Part shown: positions 1-11,549 of the stretch, in pieces | Layout of the letters: every line of letters starts with the position of its first letter | Position numbering within the stretch: position 1 is the first letter of the stretch | Origin: Pseudorasbora parva | Lineage: Eukaryota; Chordata; Actinopteri; Cypriniformes; Gobionidae | Length of the DNA stretch: 64,000 nt | Assembly (NCBI RefSeq): GCF_024679245.1 | Contig: NC_090178.1 | Span: 5,674,202 to 5,738,201, forward strand | Reading direction: 5' to 3' | Notes under the pieces: model-generated | Told to the model about the DNA's origin: nothing | What the model saw: the letters and a program-made list of their open reading frames with translations, nothing else | The model's database searches: none | Position numbers and translations under genes: made by a program

Positions 1-176
1 GAAGTGTCCATGAGCGAGACACCTAACCCCAGCTGCTCCCGACGAGCTGGATGGTACCTTACATGGCTGACACCGCCGTCGGTGTATGAATGGGTGAATG
101 TGAGGCAAAATGTAAAGCGCTTTGGATGGCCATAGGGTCTGTTAAAAGTGCTATAAGTGCAGTCCATTTACCATTC
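1..176 (+). mobile_element. 3' tail of a teleost SINE/LINE-type retroelement (partial)
   Basis: The text 'ctgctcccgacgagctgg', then 'gtaaagcgctttggatggcc' and 'gtgcagtccatttacc' matches a tail seen across many teleost genomes and shared by SINEs and LINEs. The 5' part lies outside the window. Family name not assigned. Confidence 0.55.
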
Positions 177-1710
177 ATGCATTGATATTACCACCCTTCA
201 TCATGCTGTATTTGCTGAATAAAATCAAATACTTTTGGGGTGCTGATTCCAAAAAGAGTGTCTGTTTTGCTCTAGCATGTCACTTTCTCATAAAACGGTG
301 CATTTCATTGCATTTTGCTTTTGACAAGCATTTGTAACAAAGTTGCATTATCAGCAGAAAAACTAACCTGATACCAGACTCTCGTACATTTCATTTGTAC
401 AGAGAGTCTGGCCACTCTCCATTGACAAGCGTTTATTTCCACGAAGGCGGGCACTCTGTGGAAGTTTAAAACTATTGGATCTGCTCTGAGCCACTCTGGA
501 TCTGCCATAACCAATCGCTAACGTTTGGTCGTGACGTATGTCATGCGCCCTTCGCCTGTTTCACACAAAACCAACAACATAAATGTGCAGGCCACCTCAG
601 TGATAAAACCATAGGATAAAACCTAAAACTTGTGCATTCAGATTGTGCTTATGTTATTCACGGTAGACGGGAGAGTTTTGTGATCGGGAACGCGCCGCTC
701 ACGTGGTCCGAAACATGATTGTAGGCTGTAAATAAAAATGTAATATGCTTAGTATGAAAATAATAAATGCTGCCGTAAATAACGGTCCAATTCAAATGTT
801 TACGTGCTTTTAATTTTATTGTTTGAGCGGTGATGAAATATATTGCTCTTGTAAATACTTGCCAGCATTTTAAAGAAATGCAAGTCTAGAAATGCATCCA
901 AATAACAGAAAGCAACCGTATGGTGCTCTGCAGTGGTCAAAAATGATTATAAACAGTGAATTTTGAAGTGATATATTCTTAAAAAATTCAGACAGCAATT
1001 ACATCAACACATGACCTGGTGTTTGTCAAAAGCAGTAGGTAACTTGGCCGGGGATTTTAACACGGGTGGTGGGAAATGGACGGCAATAAAATAACTGACT
1101 AGCCCCTGTAAATTAAATGATGGCGATACCTTCTAACCCCACATGAAAAAATTACCGTCTGAATAGGGCTTCAGCAAGTGCTTCACCACTAATGGAGCAA
1201 GCTGGAAAATCTAACTTTTCCTGAATTCCCACTGTTAGGGAGGAGGGCCACAACATCATGGCCTCCAACAAACCCCAGCAAAGATTGTTAATGCTCCAGC
1301 TTTAACTTCTGGATACTCGGCTGCGGTGCCACAACGGAATGAATGGTTTCGTTCGCATCTTTCTCCGCCGCCATTATTGAACTACAACTCAAACTGACAC
1401 AAGACATCAACGTCATCGTTCTCAGCCACTCCCTCCATTTGCTGATTGGACCGGTAAAAATGTGTTTGAAGAAAACCTAAGAAAACACAGCAGTCCCAGA
1501 CGTAGTACTGAAGGAAATTGAAAATTGAGCAGAAGTACGTAGGAGGGCAGAGCCAGGCTACAGAAAAACTGCCACAAACACACATCTTCCTCTGAGCCAG
1601 GTTACAACTCTCTGTTCGGTTCTCGGCCAGTGTTCATTATGACATTGGTATGCCTAATCCTGATTTCAAGGTTAGAATTATGGCTACAGATAGAATAAGT
1701 TATTTGACAC
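177..1710. other. Unique intronic sequence, no feature recognised
   Basis: AT-rich sequence with scattered stop codons in every frame. There is no recognisable protein similarity, tandem array or inverted-repeat pair. Confidence 0.4.
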
Positions 1711-1714
1711 TTAA

Positions 1715-2334
1715 AGGGGTCATGAACTGAGAAATCCAATTTTCTTTTGATCTATAAGAGATCATATCCTGTAAGTTTCAGAACTAAACACTTTGATGTT
1801 AGTCCAAACAGCTTTTATTTAAAAGGCTTTGCAAACAGACTTTTACGATATGGACTCGTAACCATGTTAAAGGAGGGGTTCTGTGTTTTTTTTTTCTAGG
1901 CTTAGTTGTGTTTTATGGGGCGCAGTATAACATGTCTTAATACTTCTTTTTTTTTTTACTCTGTATTTTTATTTTATTTTCCCTTAATTCCACACCGCTG
2001 TCTCCACTGTCCTTTAAACCAAATGTAGTTTCCTGTATTTTTATTGGCTGAAGTGCCAAGCACAGTTTGCCGGAAACGCCACGCCCCTTCCCATTACGGG
2101 CAGAAGTCACATCTGCGGAGACTAGCGAGGGTTTATGATGTCACCAAACCAGGAAGAAGCTTATTGTAGTCCAAACCAGACGTTTTTGTAGGCAATAAAC
2201 TGCCATAACTTTAAAAGACAATATCTCCGTTTGCAGTGAACTTTCAGCGCTGTAACTTTGCAGATACTGTTTATGCTCAAGCAGCAACATTACACACTAA
2301 CTAAAGTTAAAAAAGGGAAATCGCAAACACCCCT
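1715..2334. mobile_element. Non-autonomous DNA transposon flanked by TTAA
   Basis: The left end reads aggggtcatgaactg right after TTAA (1711-1714). The right end reads aaacacccct right before TTAA (2335-2338). Termini therefore share AGGGGT in inverted orientation and a TTAA target duplication, as in Kolobok or piggyBac-type elements. No coding capacity. A partial left end of the same family ('aaaggggtcatgaactg') recurs near 21741. Confidence 0.6.
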
Positions 2335-2547
2335 TTAATTCTAAAGCCTGATCTGAGACCAGTGATTTCTGATATGTAATGATTCATGTACAGTCAGATG
2401 TTCTTTGTCTGTGCATCAGCAAATTAAACCAGTGACTAAACGCTCAACTTCACAGTGTTTCTCTTTGTATGATGAAAATAATCTGTTTAACTGTGACTCA
2501 CGCCAAAACTCCCGTAATAATCAACGAATCTCTTATTTACATTGTGT

Positions 2548-3423
2548 TAGTGTTGTCACGATACCAAAATTATGACTTTGATACGATACCAGACTAAAAT
2601 ACCTCGATACCGATACTAAATTGATACCACGGTAAAAAACTAAACAAAAAATAGATAATATGACAACAGAACTTATTCATTGTTTTATTTTATTTATTTT
2701 TTATAAAAATTCCCTTGGCCAGCATGTTCCTGCCCTGGTTTTTGACCATTCCCTTCTCTTATTGCCATAACTACATGCCAGTGTGAGCACCCTTACAGAG
2801 ATCACATTATCAGTCATGTTATCATTCACTAACCTTTCACTTCACAACAGGTTGGGATGACCAAAATCTTATTTCATGATACGAGTAATTACATTTTTTT
2901 AAGTGTAATTTTATAATAATATAAAATAAAGATCTAGTGACCTCAACTGTACACGTTCACTAAAGACAGATCCGACTGTGTTTACCTGAGTACCCAGCAG
3001 ACCGCATTTTCTGCATTTTTACACATTTTTCACCATTCAACCCCAAGCAATAATCCGCGAAAGAACTGAATGGCGATCGCATGTTGTCTGAAAGGCGTGT
3101 GCACGCTCTTCAGGTCAGAGTCCGGCATGGACTCCGAGTTTTTCTTCTCATGTGTGCATATTTATGGTACTTTATTTGTCATGCGCTGCTCGTATATATT
3201 TAACTCTTCTACTTCCAGTGTTTAGTGAACGGTTGATGCAGAGCTCACTCACACACACGCCCTGACACCTGCTGTCACACATCCACGCAAAATGCAAAGA
3301 AATACAGCTCATATTAGTGCTGTCCTCCTTAAAGTACCGGCACTAATAAAAGTCCATATCGTGCCGTTTGTAATAGCAGGTTTTCGCAATACTTTTCTAG
3401 TACCGGTATATCGTGCACCACTA
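2548..3423. mobile_element. Non-autonomous hAT element with perfect 8-bp target duplication
   Basis: The ends are TAGTGTTGTCACGATA on the left and, read inverted on the right, TAGTGGTGCACGATA. They are flanked by identical octamers CATTGTGT at 2540-2547 and 3424-3431. An 8-bp duplication with TAGTG-type ends is characteristic of the hAT superfamily. The interior (about 2938-3220) has a diverged relative at 61679-61960. No transposase frame is present. Confidence 0.82.
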
Positions 3424-3431
3424 CATTGTGT

Positions 3432-4930
3432 ATGACAATTTTTGATGTAAAAATCATACTGTTAGGAAACATAAAACTTGCTTTTGTTGATAAGTGTATC
3501 ATAGCTGATGCGTATTTCTGTCTTGACAACTCTCTCTGAGATATTGGCAGGGTAATGGATATGGAAATGCTAATGCATTTGGTCTTGGCGGAATAGATCT
3601 GCTACGGCTGAAGAGCAAGTACTGAGATTTGCTACTGCTAATAGATACACAGACATTCCTGTGAGCATGCAAGTTTCATGATAGAACTTGGTATGCAATT
3701 TAAAACATCTTCAAAATCGAATATGATAACTTTTTAGCAAATCAGATTTTATTTTGCTGCGTAATCGCTCATATTGTTCATGCTCTGATGTATTATGCAC
3801 TGCAAATGCAAATATGTTTCTCTCCATGATCTTAATTGTTAACAGACAGAGAGCATGTTGCAGGCTATATCTTATTAGAATGAATCTTATTTTTACTTCC
3901 AGCACATCCCAACTGATCTCTGGCCAGTTGCACAGCCCACTGATAATAACATTACGGATCCCGGCAGTCGGACACCAACTGCAACCAACACAACAGCGAT
4001 CCGACGAGCTCCGGCGAGAGACGCTGTATGTGTAAAAACGCCCCATCAATCTAATCAAGCTCCTTGGATGGAGAAAGTCCACTCCTATAATTGGTCCTCT
4101 TTGATGATCAGGGAGGGCTAATTACAGCTAATCACGGGCATCTTTAATCACAGCCTAGTTTGTGCAACTCTTTATTACTCATTTAAGCATGTTTTGTTGG
4201 GGAGAGTTGGTGTGACCACATGCTAAGTGATGACAGGAACAGCAGAGCTAACACATCCGTCAACGTTTGCCAACACCTGCTTGACATTTTCAAATGAATC
4301 AAGATGTACTTAACTATCTCCAGCCAACACATTAATAAAAATAGCGAGTGAAACTATGCATTTTTCTACAATAAATGTTTCAGACAGGCAGGATCTCATC
4401 CTTTGCATGTGAGTGACAGCTGCATGTAAAATGACACCTCATTTATATCATTCAAAGGTTAGATTTGTTAATGTTTTTGAAGCCTTTTATGCTTGCTAAG
4501 TGTGCGTTTATTTGATATAGAGAAAAATAAATTGTGAAATATTACTAAAATTTAAATTGCTTTTTTTATATGTTATTAATTTGATCATTACTCCAGTCTT
4601 CACTGTCACATAATCATTCAGAAATCATACTAATAATCTGATTTGAAGCTCAAAAAAATTCTGATTATCTGTTTTGAAAACAGCATTTATTTGAATTAGA
4701 AATCTTTTGTATTATAAAATATTAAAATATAATAAACATTATGAAATCACTATACAGTCACTTTAGATCAATGGAATGTGTCCATACTGAATAAAAGTAT
4801 CCATTGCTGAAATAAACCTATACTAACCCCAAACTTTTGAACGATACAAAGTAAACGATACATACATACATTAGACGTATTACTGTCAAAGTAATTATAT
4901 ACTGAAAAAAAACAATTGTATATATATATA
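3432..4930. other. Unique intronic sequence
   Basis: AT-rich intron. Short opposing open frames at 3711-4082 have no recognisable similarity and overlap each other on both strands, which argues against coding. A (TA)n run lies at 4917-4934. Confidence 0.4.
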
Positions 4931-4935
4931 TATAC

Positions 4936-5475
4936 AGGCTACTGTCGTCTTTTGTTTCGTGGTCCAGTTCTGACACTCACGTGCCACTGTTGCCGCTTTC
5001 GGCGGGGTCAGGGGTCAGCATGGGCACCCTGACTGGTCTGCAGCTATGTAGCCCCATACGCAACAAACTGAGATGCTCTGTGTATTCTGACACCTTTCTA
5101 TCAGAACCAGCATTAACTTCTTGAGCAATTTGAGCTCCAGTAGCTCGTCTGTTTGATCGGACCACACAGGCTAGCCTTCGCTCCCCACGTGCATCAATGA
5201 GCCTTGGCCGCCCGTAACCCTTTTGATAGAGACTGACCACTGCAGACCGGGAACAGCCCACAAGAGCTGCAGTTTTGGAGATGCTCTGACCCAGTCGTCT
5301 GACCCACACTTGCTCAAATCCTTAAGATTACCTATTTTTCCTCCTTCTAACACATTAGCTTTGAGGGCAAAATGTTCACTTGCTGCCTAATATATCCCAC
5401 CCACTAATAGCCGTGATGAAGAGATCATCAGTGTTAATCAATGACTTCACCTGTCAGTGGTCATAATGTTATACC
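4936..5475 (-). mobile_element. Truncated Tc1-like transposon
   Basis: The 5' half of a Tc1 family element. It contains the transposase fragment at 4945-5309 and extends through the untranslated leader to 'cagtggtcataatgttata', the usual terminal text of this family, just before a TG microsatellite. The other half is deleted. Confidence 0.75.
4945..5309 (-). pseudogene. Tc1-like transposase, N-terminal fragment
   Basis: Read on the minus strand, the frame contains LGQSISKTAALVGCSRSAVV (helix-turn-helix of a common teleost Tc1 family), then GRPRLIDARGERRLA and RRATGAQIAQEVNAGSD, ending near RMGLHSCRPVRVPMLTP. Compared with the family, part of the linker after LYQK is missing. A frameshift around 4990-5000 leads to a stop at 4977. 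Everything after the region corresponding to NWTT, including the whole DDE catalytic domain, is absent at the window-left side. An inactive relic. Confidence 0.85.
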
Positions 5476-5520
<45 letters not shown>

Positions 5521-5533
5521 TGCGTGTGTGTGT
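5476..5533 (+). repeat. (TG)n with an inner (CGTG)n block
   Basis: A run of alternating TG interrupted by about six TGCG units. It directly abuts the end of the truncated Tc1 element. Confidence 0.9.
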
Positions 5534-5544
5534 AAAACTGTTCC

Positions 5545-6445
5545 ACTTATCAGAACAAATTGAAAATATTTGTAAAAAAAATTATTATTATACATGTATT
5601 CATTTTTTAATTCAATTCAAAGTCATGAATTAAAAAAGGAACCAATGCTTACATTTAGAATTTTTGCGTCCAGTTATATTGGACATTTATTTTGTATTTT
5701 TTATGTAAAAAATGTCAGTTTGACAAATAATGAGTAAAATACAAATCGTTTAGGTTGAGCACAGGTATGCTATTCTGAACCCAACTGGGAGTTTCTCTGA
5801 ACACAACAGATCCTCACACTGTGCTCGTGGTTAATCACATTAACACAGGCCCACATCGCCTCAACCAAACCAAACCGGGCGGCGCGTTATCTAAATCTGT
5901 GCCTGTTCAACTCAACGCAGGTTCAGAACAACACAACGGCACTGCGCCTCAAACCTGAACTGCTAGGAGCTTTCAGCATGCCATATTTTTATCCGCAATA
6001 ATTTTATTCATTATCTCTGTGTGCTCCATTTTTGTGCTTCTAACAATAGCATCTCTATAGCATCTCTCCACCAGCCTTCATTGTGCACCGGCTGCCAAAC
6101 GTGCAGAAATGAAAATGCTAATTTGGAGCCATTTGCTTGACAGTGCAGCCATTACCCATGACCACACCGCAGCCCAGAGGTCCGGCGGTTACAATAACGC
6201 AACGCACCTGATTGAAACCACCCTGCTATTATGGAGCACAGAAGTGAAGGGTAATGGACAGGTTAAAGTGAAAGTGTGGCTGATTATGTTCTCTCCGTTT
6301 TGCAGACAAAACCCTGTCGCTGCGGAGAAAAAGACTGAAAGAAAGAACGTATCGCTTTTGATAATAACATTTTCAGTTTAATAGTATAAAGATTACAATT
6401 GACAGAATGGAAAATGATTAAATTTATTTTTTTATTATGAATAAA
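5545..6445. other. Unique intronic sequence
   Basis: No protein similarity, no inverted ends and no tandem structure seen. The short open frame at 6109-6381 shows no recognisable domain. Confidence 0.4.
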
Positions 6446-6449
6446 ACAG

Positions 6450-6812
6450 ATTATTACATTTCACAAGAAAATAGAATTTTATTGAAGTGACTTCACTCTT
6501 TATTTTATAAAAGTGGCAACATAAATATTATTGGAATACATTTTACAAAAACAATGCAATTTAATTTAATTTACTCTTTATTTTATAAACTTTGAAATAT
6601 GAATATTAGAGTACATTTTACAAGAAAATACTATTTGATTTTAATATCATTATTTACTCTTTATTTTTTTATAAACATTGCAACATAAATATTAGAGTAC
6701 ATTTTACAAGAAAATGCTATTGAATTATATTAATTTTATTTAATTTTATTTTCTCTTTATTTTATAAACATTGCAACATAAATATTAAGAGTACATTTTA
6801 CAAGAAAATACT
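6450..6812. repeat. AT-rich tandem repeat, about four units of ~90-110 bp
   Basis: Each unit carries 'ctctttattttataaa', then 'gcaacataaatatta', then 'gtacattttacaagaaaat'. The units differ by small indels. A single extra monomer of the same sequence lies at 8428-8520. Confidence 0.8.
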
Positions 6813-6814
6813 AT

Positions 6815-8215
6815 TTCAGTGTTTCAGTATTTCACATTTAAGGGGGCGTTTACAGAAAACGTTTTAAGCTATTTGGTCCTTCATTTACAGAACAATTTTT
6901 GGGGCCTGAAAATGCAAACTTTTTGCAAGTTTTTGAAAATGAAACCATTATTGTTTCAATGTAAACCACAAAACCCAGAATTTGTGAAAACAGTAATGTT
7001 TTGCAGAGTTGACATCGCCCACTACTGGCCTGGCAGGCTTAATACAGCGTTTGAACGGGGATCCTTTTGACCAGTTTGTCACTTTACTCAAAAAAAAGCT
7101 TTTTTAGGACATTGCTGTCATGTAAACATACCCTAATCCAGTGTGTTACTTGATACTAGCAATATCTGTTGAAAAATATTCCTACACCAATTTGATTTCA
7201 GTATACACTGTGTTTTAAAAATGGAAAGACATCCACATCCACAAACATATTTACCCACAAATACCTACTTAAGCACCATAGCTTGGGATTTGTTTGATTT
7301 CTTTCAGGATAATCCGTTTAAAACCTCTCTTAATTCGTGGTTGTTTAGCGCGCTTTCCTCAAACATGCTCTTTTTATTACCGCTGTGAATTGTGCAGCAG
7401 CTGATTTAAGGCTGTGTGTGTTGGGATTACTTTCATTTGGCTCACAGGGAAGTCTTGTGTTTTTTTGGATACTCCTCTTTTGTCTGACACACGGCTCTGA
7501 AGACAGCATTGATAGATGTCTGCCGGCTTTTTTGCAATGCTTCAGACACAAATTGAGCTGGAAGCCTTCTTCTACTTTGAGATGTAAGTGTGATTTAAGT
7601 GTGCTGTTGATCAGTGCATCAATGAATGGATCGAGGAGGTGATTGCCCTCTACAGTTTTTCTGCTGTAATTCTCTTATCATGTACTCCAGAGATTCTGCT
7701 TCCTGCCTGTAAGTGGCTGCGAGTCAATAAGGACTCTTGTCACCTCAACTCCTTGCAAACTCAAGTGATCATAATGATGCAGACATATTATATCTCCTTA
7801 GGGCCTTTCCCAGCCTTTAACTCCTCTTAATCGTTTCCATCGTCAAATAGCCCACTGCATAAAAAACACAACATTTTTAATGCAGGTCTGGTCTATTTAA
7901 ACATTCATGAGGTGGATGATGTAAACCAGTTAACATTTAGATCATGGTTTAAGCTAGTCCCAGGTTACAATGCATGTTTGAGCTGTTTTAACTCAAGCAT
8001 ATCTATCTCTTAAAATGTGCCGTTGTTCTGTGATAAACGCTTCTTAAATGCCCTAATTGAACAAAAACCCAATCCTGGCTTAATCCAAGCCTTAACTGTG
8101 AAACCAGGCCTAATTTCTTAAAGTTTTGGGGGTTTTTTTATCTCATCTTATTGATAACATGTTTAACACTGAAATAATGATGGGCCAATTGAAAAAATAT
8201 TTTATTTTTATGTAT
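6815..8215. other. Unique intronic sequence
   Basis: Ordinary AT-rich intron. Overlapping short frames on both strands at 7345-7830 lack similarity to anything I recognise. Confidence 0.4.
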
Positions 8216-8216
8216 T

Positions 8217-8253
8217 ATAAAAAAAATAAAAAATAAAAATAAAAATAAAAATA

Positions 8254-8284
<31 letters not shown>
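8217..8284. repeat. A-rich (AAAATA)n and (TA)n simple repeat
   Basis: Reads as aaaataaaaataaaaa units passing into a (TA)n run. Confidence 0.85.
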
Positions 8285-8286
<2 letters not shown>

Positions 8287-8427
8287 TACAGTAATGAGCA
8301 TGAATGAAACTTTATAAGGACTAAATAATGATTATAATTCAATTATAATTAACAAATAAAAATTATGACACTAAGTTAATAGTAATCATGTTGACTTTTT
8401 AAATTTTTAAATTATGTGTTTATTACG

Positions 8428-8520
8428 TACTTTTTATTTAATAAATATTGCAACATAAAGATTAGTGGAGAGCATTTTACAAGAAAATTCTATTTAATTT
8501 CATAAAATTTATTTTACACT
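8428..8520. repeat. Isolated monomer of the 6450-6812 tandem repeat
   Basis: Shares 'ttgcaacataaa', 'cattttacaagaaaat' and the 'ctatttaatttcat' segment with the tandem units 1.6 kb upstream, with substitutions. Confidence 0.65.
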
Positions 8521-8600
8521 GAGAAGCAATCAGTCTTTTGCCAATTACGCCGTGTAAATGGCGAATCCGCCATGGTGCAAGCGTGACTGGCTTTCAAAGG

Positions 8601-8720
8601 GAATGCCATATCACCCTGCAGCCCAAGACTGGTTTCCCACTGAAGCTAAGCAGGGCTGAGCCTGGTCAGTACCTGGATGGGAGACCAAATGGGAAAACTA
8701 GGATGCTGCTGGTAGAGGTG
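8601..8720 (+). pseudogene. 5S rRNA-like head of the SINE
   Basis: About 120 bp aligning with vertebrate 5S rRNA from the 'gccata..caccctg' start to 'gatgctgctgg', with several substitutions. It is the promoter module of the SINE and not a functional 5S gene. Confidence 0.75.
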
Positions 8721-9178
8721 TAAGTGAGGCCAGCAGGGGGTGCTCACCCTGTGGTCTGTGTGGGTCCTAATGGCCCAGTATAGTGATGGGGACACTATAC
8801 TGACAAAGAGGACCGTCCTTCGGATGAGACGTTAAACCGAGGTCCTGACTCTCTGTGGTCATTAAAAATGGAAGTTTATACAGTGTATACCCAGGAGGTC
8901 CTTTGGAAAAAGAGTAGGGGTGTAACCCCGGCATCCTGGACAAATCATGTCATCATGGCCATCTAATAATTCCAATATTTATATATATATATATTGGCTT
9001 CATCACTTGGTCTCCTCTCCACCAATCAGCTGGTGTGTGGTGAGCGTTCTGCCGCAATATGGCTGCCGTCGCATCATCCAGGTGGATACTGCACATTGGT
9101 GGGGTTGAGAATAATTCCCTCTTCTATGTAAAGCACTTTTATTATTCAGAAAAGCGCTTTATAAATGTAGTGAATTAA
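8601..9178 (+). mobile_element. 5S-rRNA-derived SINE (zebrafish SINE3 type)
   Basis: The head (8601-8720) is a diverged 5S rRNA. It keeps 'gaagctaagcaggg' (A-box region) and 'cagtacctggatgggagacc' (C-box region), the internal RNA polymerase III promoter. The body has 'cttcggatgagacgttaaac'. The tail ends with 'tctatgtaaagcac' and 'aaagcgctttataaatgtag', the LINE-like 3' end of this SINE family. The 3' part from 8994 also belongs to the local duplication that recurs at 11550. Confidence 0.85.
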
Positions 9179-9870
9179 TGGGAGACTCTGATTGGTTTAT
9201 TGCACGTTACACCCAAAACACACCCATGGCTCATTAAGAGACCAGGTACAACCTAGTCCTTTTGGACCATGTTGGCCATCCGTTTTTTCCGTCGTTAAAC
9301 CAGCAAAAGTGCCCAGGTATCCAATTCAGACCATGCACTCAGATTGTTGAAATAGGGCTCTGAATGTAATCATTTTGAACGAAGCAAAATTAACGCAAAA
9401 AATTGCAATAGGAAGAACAATCTTGCTGAGGAAATTGCTATTATTCACATGCTCTGCATAAATCAATAGATTCTCAACGCCGGGAAATATCCTCTAAAAG
9501 TGTTTAATAATGCTCTCCCCTCCCGGCCTTGGCCGCAGAGATCTTGGCAGTTTCCCCGCAGCAAGAAAGCGCCGCAGCGTGTTGAATACGAGTCACTGAG
9601 CAGTACGTCCAGAGGTCACGGCTGTACGGGTCCAGAAATCACTCTTTGAGATGTAGAATGTACTATAAAGGGGTCATGCATTTCATTAGTTCTCCAAGGA
9701 CCATATATTGTGCCAAAACATCAGTAATTTCCCTCTTTCTGTCCCTTAGAATTTTACTTTTAAGTTTCATACACTAGAAAATATATTGTATTTAAATTGC
9801 ATATGCAATTTCCATGCATTTGGATCACAGTGTTAACAAACTAACTTAATGTGAGGCATATTTGTCAGAT
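8994..9870. repeat. Local tandem duplication, copy A (877 bp)
   Basis: Nearly identical to 11550-12418. Differences seen include an 8-bp length change just after 'gagcgttct' and a handful of substitutions (about 1%). It starts inside the SINE 3' tail and ends at 'tttgtcagat'. A Tc1-like transposon separates the two copies. Confidence 0.95.
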
Positions 9871-9873
9871 TAA

Positions 9874-11511
9874 CAGTCTTGTTCAAAATAATAGCAGTAC
9901 AATGTGACTAACCAGAATAATCAAGGTTTTTAGTATATTTTTTATTGCTACGTGGCAAACAAGTTACCAGTAGGTTCAGTAGATTGTCAGAAAACAAATG
10001 AGACCCAGCATTCATGATATGCACGCTCTTAAGGCTGTGCAATTGGGCAATTAGTTGAAAGGGGTGTGTTCAAAAAAATAGCAGTGTCTACCTTTGACTG
10101 TACAAACTCAAAACTATTTTGTACAAACATTTTTTTTTTCTGGGATTTAGCAATCCTGTGAATCACTAAACTAATATTTAGTTGTATGACCACAGTTTTT
10201 TAAAACTGCTTGACATCTGTGTGGCATGGAGTCAACCAACTTGTGGCACCTCTCAGCTGTTATTCCACTCCATGATTCTTTAACAACATTCCACAATTCA
10301 TTCACATTTCTTGGTTTTGCTTCAGAAACAGCATTTTTGATATCACCCCACAAGTTCTCAATTGGATTAAGGTCTGGAGATTGGGCTGGCCACTCCATAA
10401 CATTAATTTTGTTGGTTTGGAACCAAGACTTTGCCCGTTAACTAGTGTGTTTTGGGTCATTGTCTTGTTGAAACAACCGTTTCAAGGGCATGTCCTCTTC
10501 AGCATAGGGCAACATGACCTCTTCAAGTATTTTAACATATGCAAACTGATCCATGATCCCTGGTATGTGATAAATAGGCCCAACACCATAGTAGGAGAAA
10601 CATGCCCATATCATGATGCTTGCACCTCCATGCTTCACTGTCTTCACTGTGTACTGTGGCTTGAATTCAGAGTTTGGGGGTCGTCTCACAAACTGCCTGT
10701 GGCCCTTGGACCCAAAAAGAACAATTTTACTCTCATCAGTCCACAAAATGTTCCTCCATTTCTCTTTAGGCCAGTTGATGTGTTCTTTGGCAAATTGTAA
10801 CCTCTTCTGCACATGCCTTTTTTTTAACAGAGGGACTTTGCGGGGGATTCTTGAAAATAGATTAGCTTCACACAGACGTCTTCTAACTGTCACAGTACTT
10901 ACAGGTAACTCCAGACTGTCTTTGATCATCCTGGAGGTGATCATTGGCTGAGCCTTTGCCATTCTGGTTATTCTTCTATCCATTTTGATGGTTGTCTTCC
11001 GTTTTCTTCCACGTCTCTCTGGTTTTGCTCTCCATTTTAAGGCATTGGAGATCATTTTAGCTGAACAGCCTATCATTTTTTGCACCTCTTTATAGGTTTT
11101 CCCCTCTCTAATCAACTTTTTAACTTTTTTAATCAAAGTACGCTGTTCTTCTGAACAATGTCTTGAACGACCCATTTTCCTCAGCTTTCAAATGCATGTT
11201 CAACAAGTGTTGGCTTCATCCTTAAATAGGGGCCACCTGATTCATACCTGTTTCTTCACAAAATTGATGACCTCAGTGATTGAATGCCACACTGCTATTT
11301 TTTTGAACACACCCCTTTCAACTAATTCAACTAATTGCCCAATTGCACAGCCTTAAGAGCGTGCATATCATGAATGCTGGGTCTCATTTGTTTTCTGAGA
11401 ATCTACTGAACCTACTGGTAACTTGTTTGCCACGTAGCAATAAAAAATATACTAAAAACCTTGATTATTCTGGTTAGTCACATTGTACTGCTATTATTTT
11501 GAACAAGACTG
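9874..11511 (-). mobile_element. Tc1/mariner-superfamily transposon, copy 1 (1,638 bp, IR/DR type)
   Basis: Long terminal inverted repeats of roughly 210 bp begin CAGTCTTGTTCAAAATAATA and end with the complement, followed by TA at 11512-11513. Each inverted repeat contains an outer 'gttcaaaataatagcagt' and an inner 'gttcaaaaaaatagcagt' motif, the two-site IR/DR arrangement of fish Tc1 elements. The left TA appears mutated (the flank reads TAA). The transposase gene lies at 10171-11175 on the minus strand. Confidence 0.95.
10171..11175 (-). pseudogene. Tc1-like DD34E transposase with one in-frame nonsense codon
   Basis: The frame begins [17 protein letters not shown]. Features in order are: a helix-turn-helix around [20 protein letters not shown] (residues ~28-47), a basic GRKRKTT hook, a second helix-turn-helix around [10 protein letters not shown], and the catalytic core. 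The core has the first Asp in [19 protein letters not shown], the second Asp in FQQDNDPKH and Glu in DLNPIENLW, 34 residues after the second Asp. A TAA stop at 10438-10440 interrupts the frame right after PKHTS; reading resumes in the same frame to a terminus at KNCGHTTKY. Full length would be 334 codons, normal for Tc1 transposases. The second copy has Lys at the stop position. Confidence 0.95.
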
Positions 11512-11549
11512 TATATATAAAATAATAAAAAAATTATATATATATATTA

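Noticed and set aside
3711..4082. 123-codon minus-strand frame
   Set aside because: Opposed by a 93-codon + frame over the same bases, with no similarity recognised; treated as chance.
8601..8720. A functional 5S rRNA gene
   Set aside because: Too diverged in the middle region and fused to a SINE body with a LINE-like tail.
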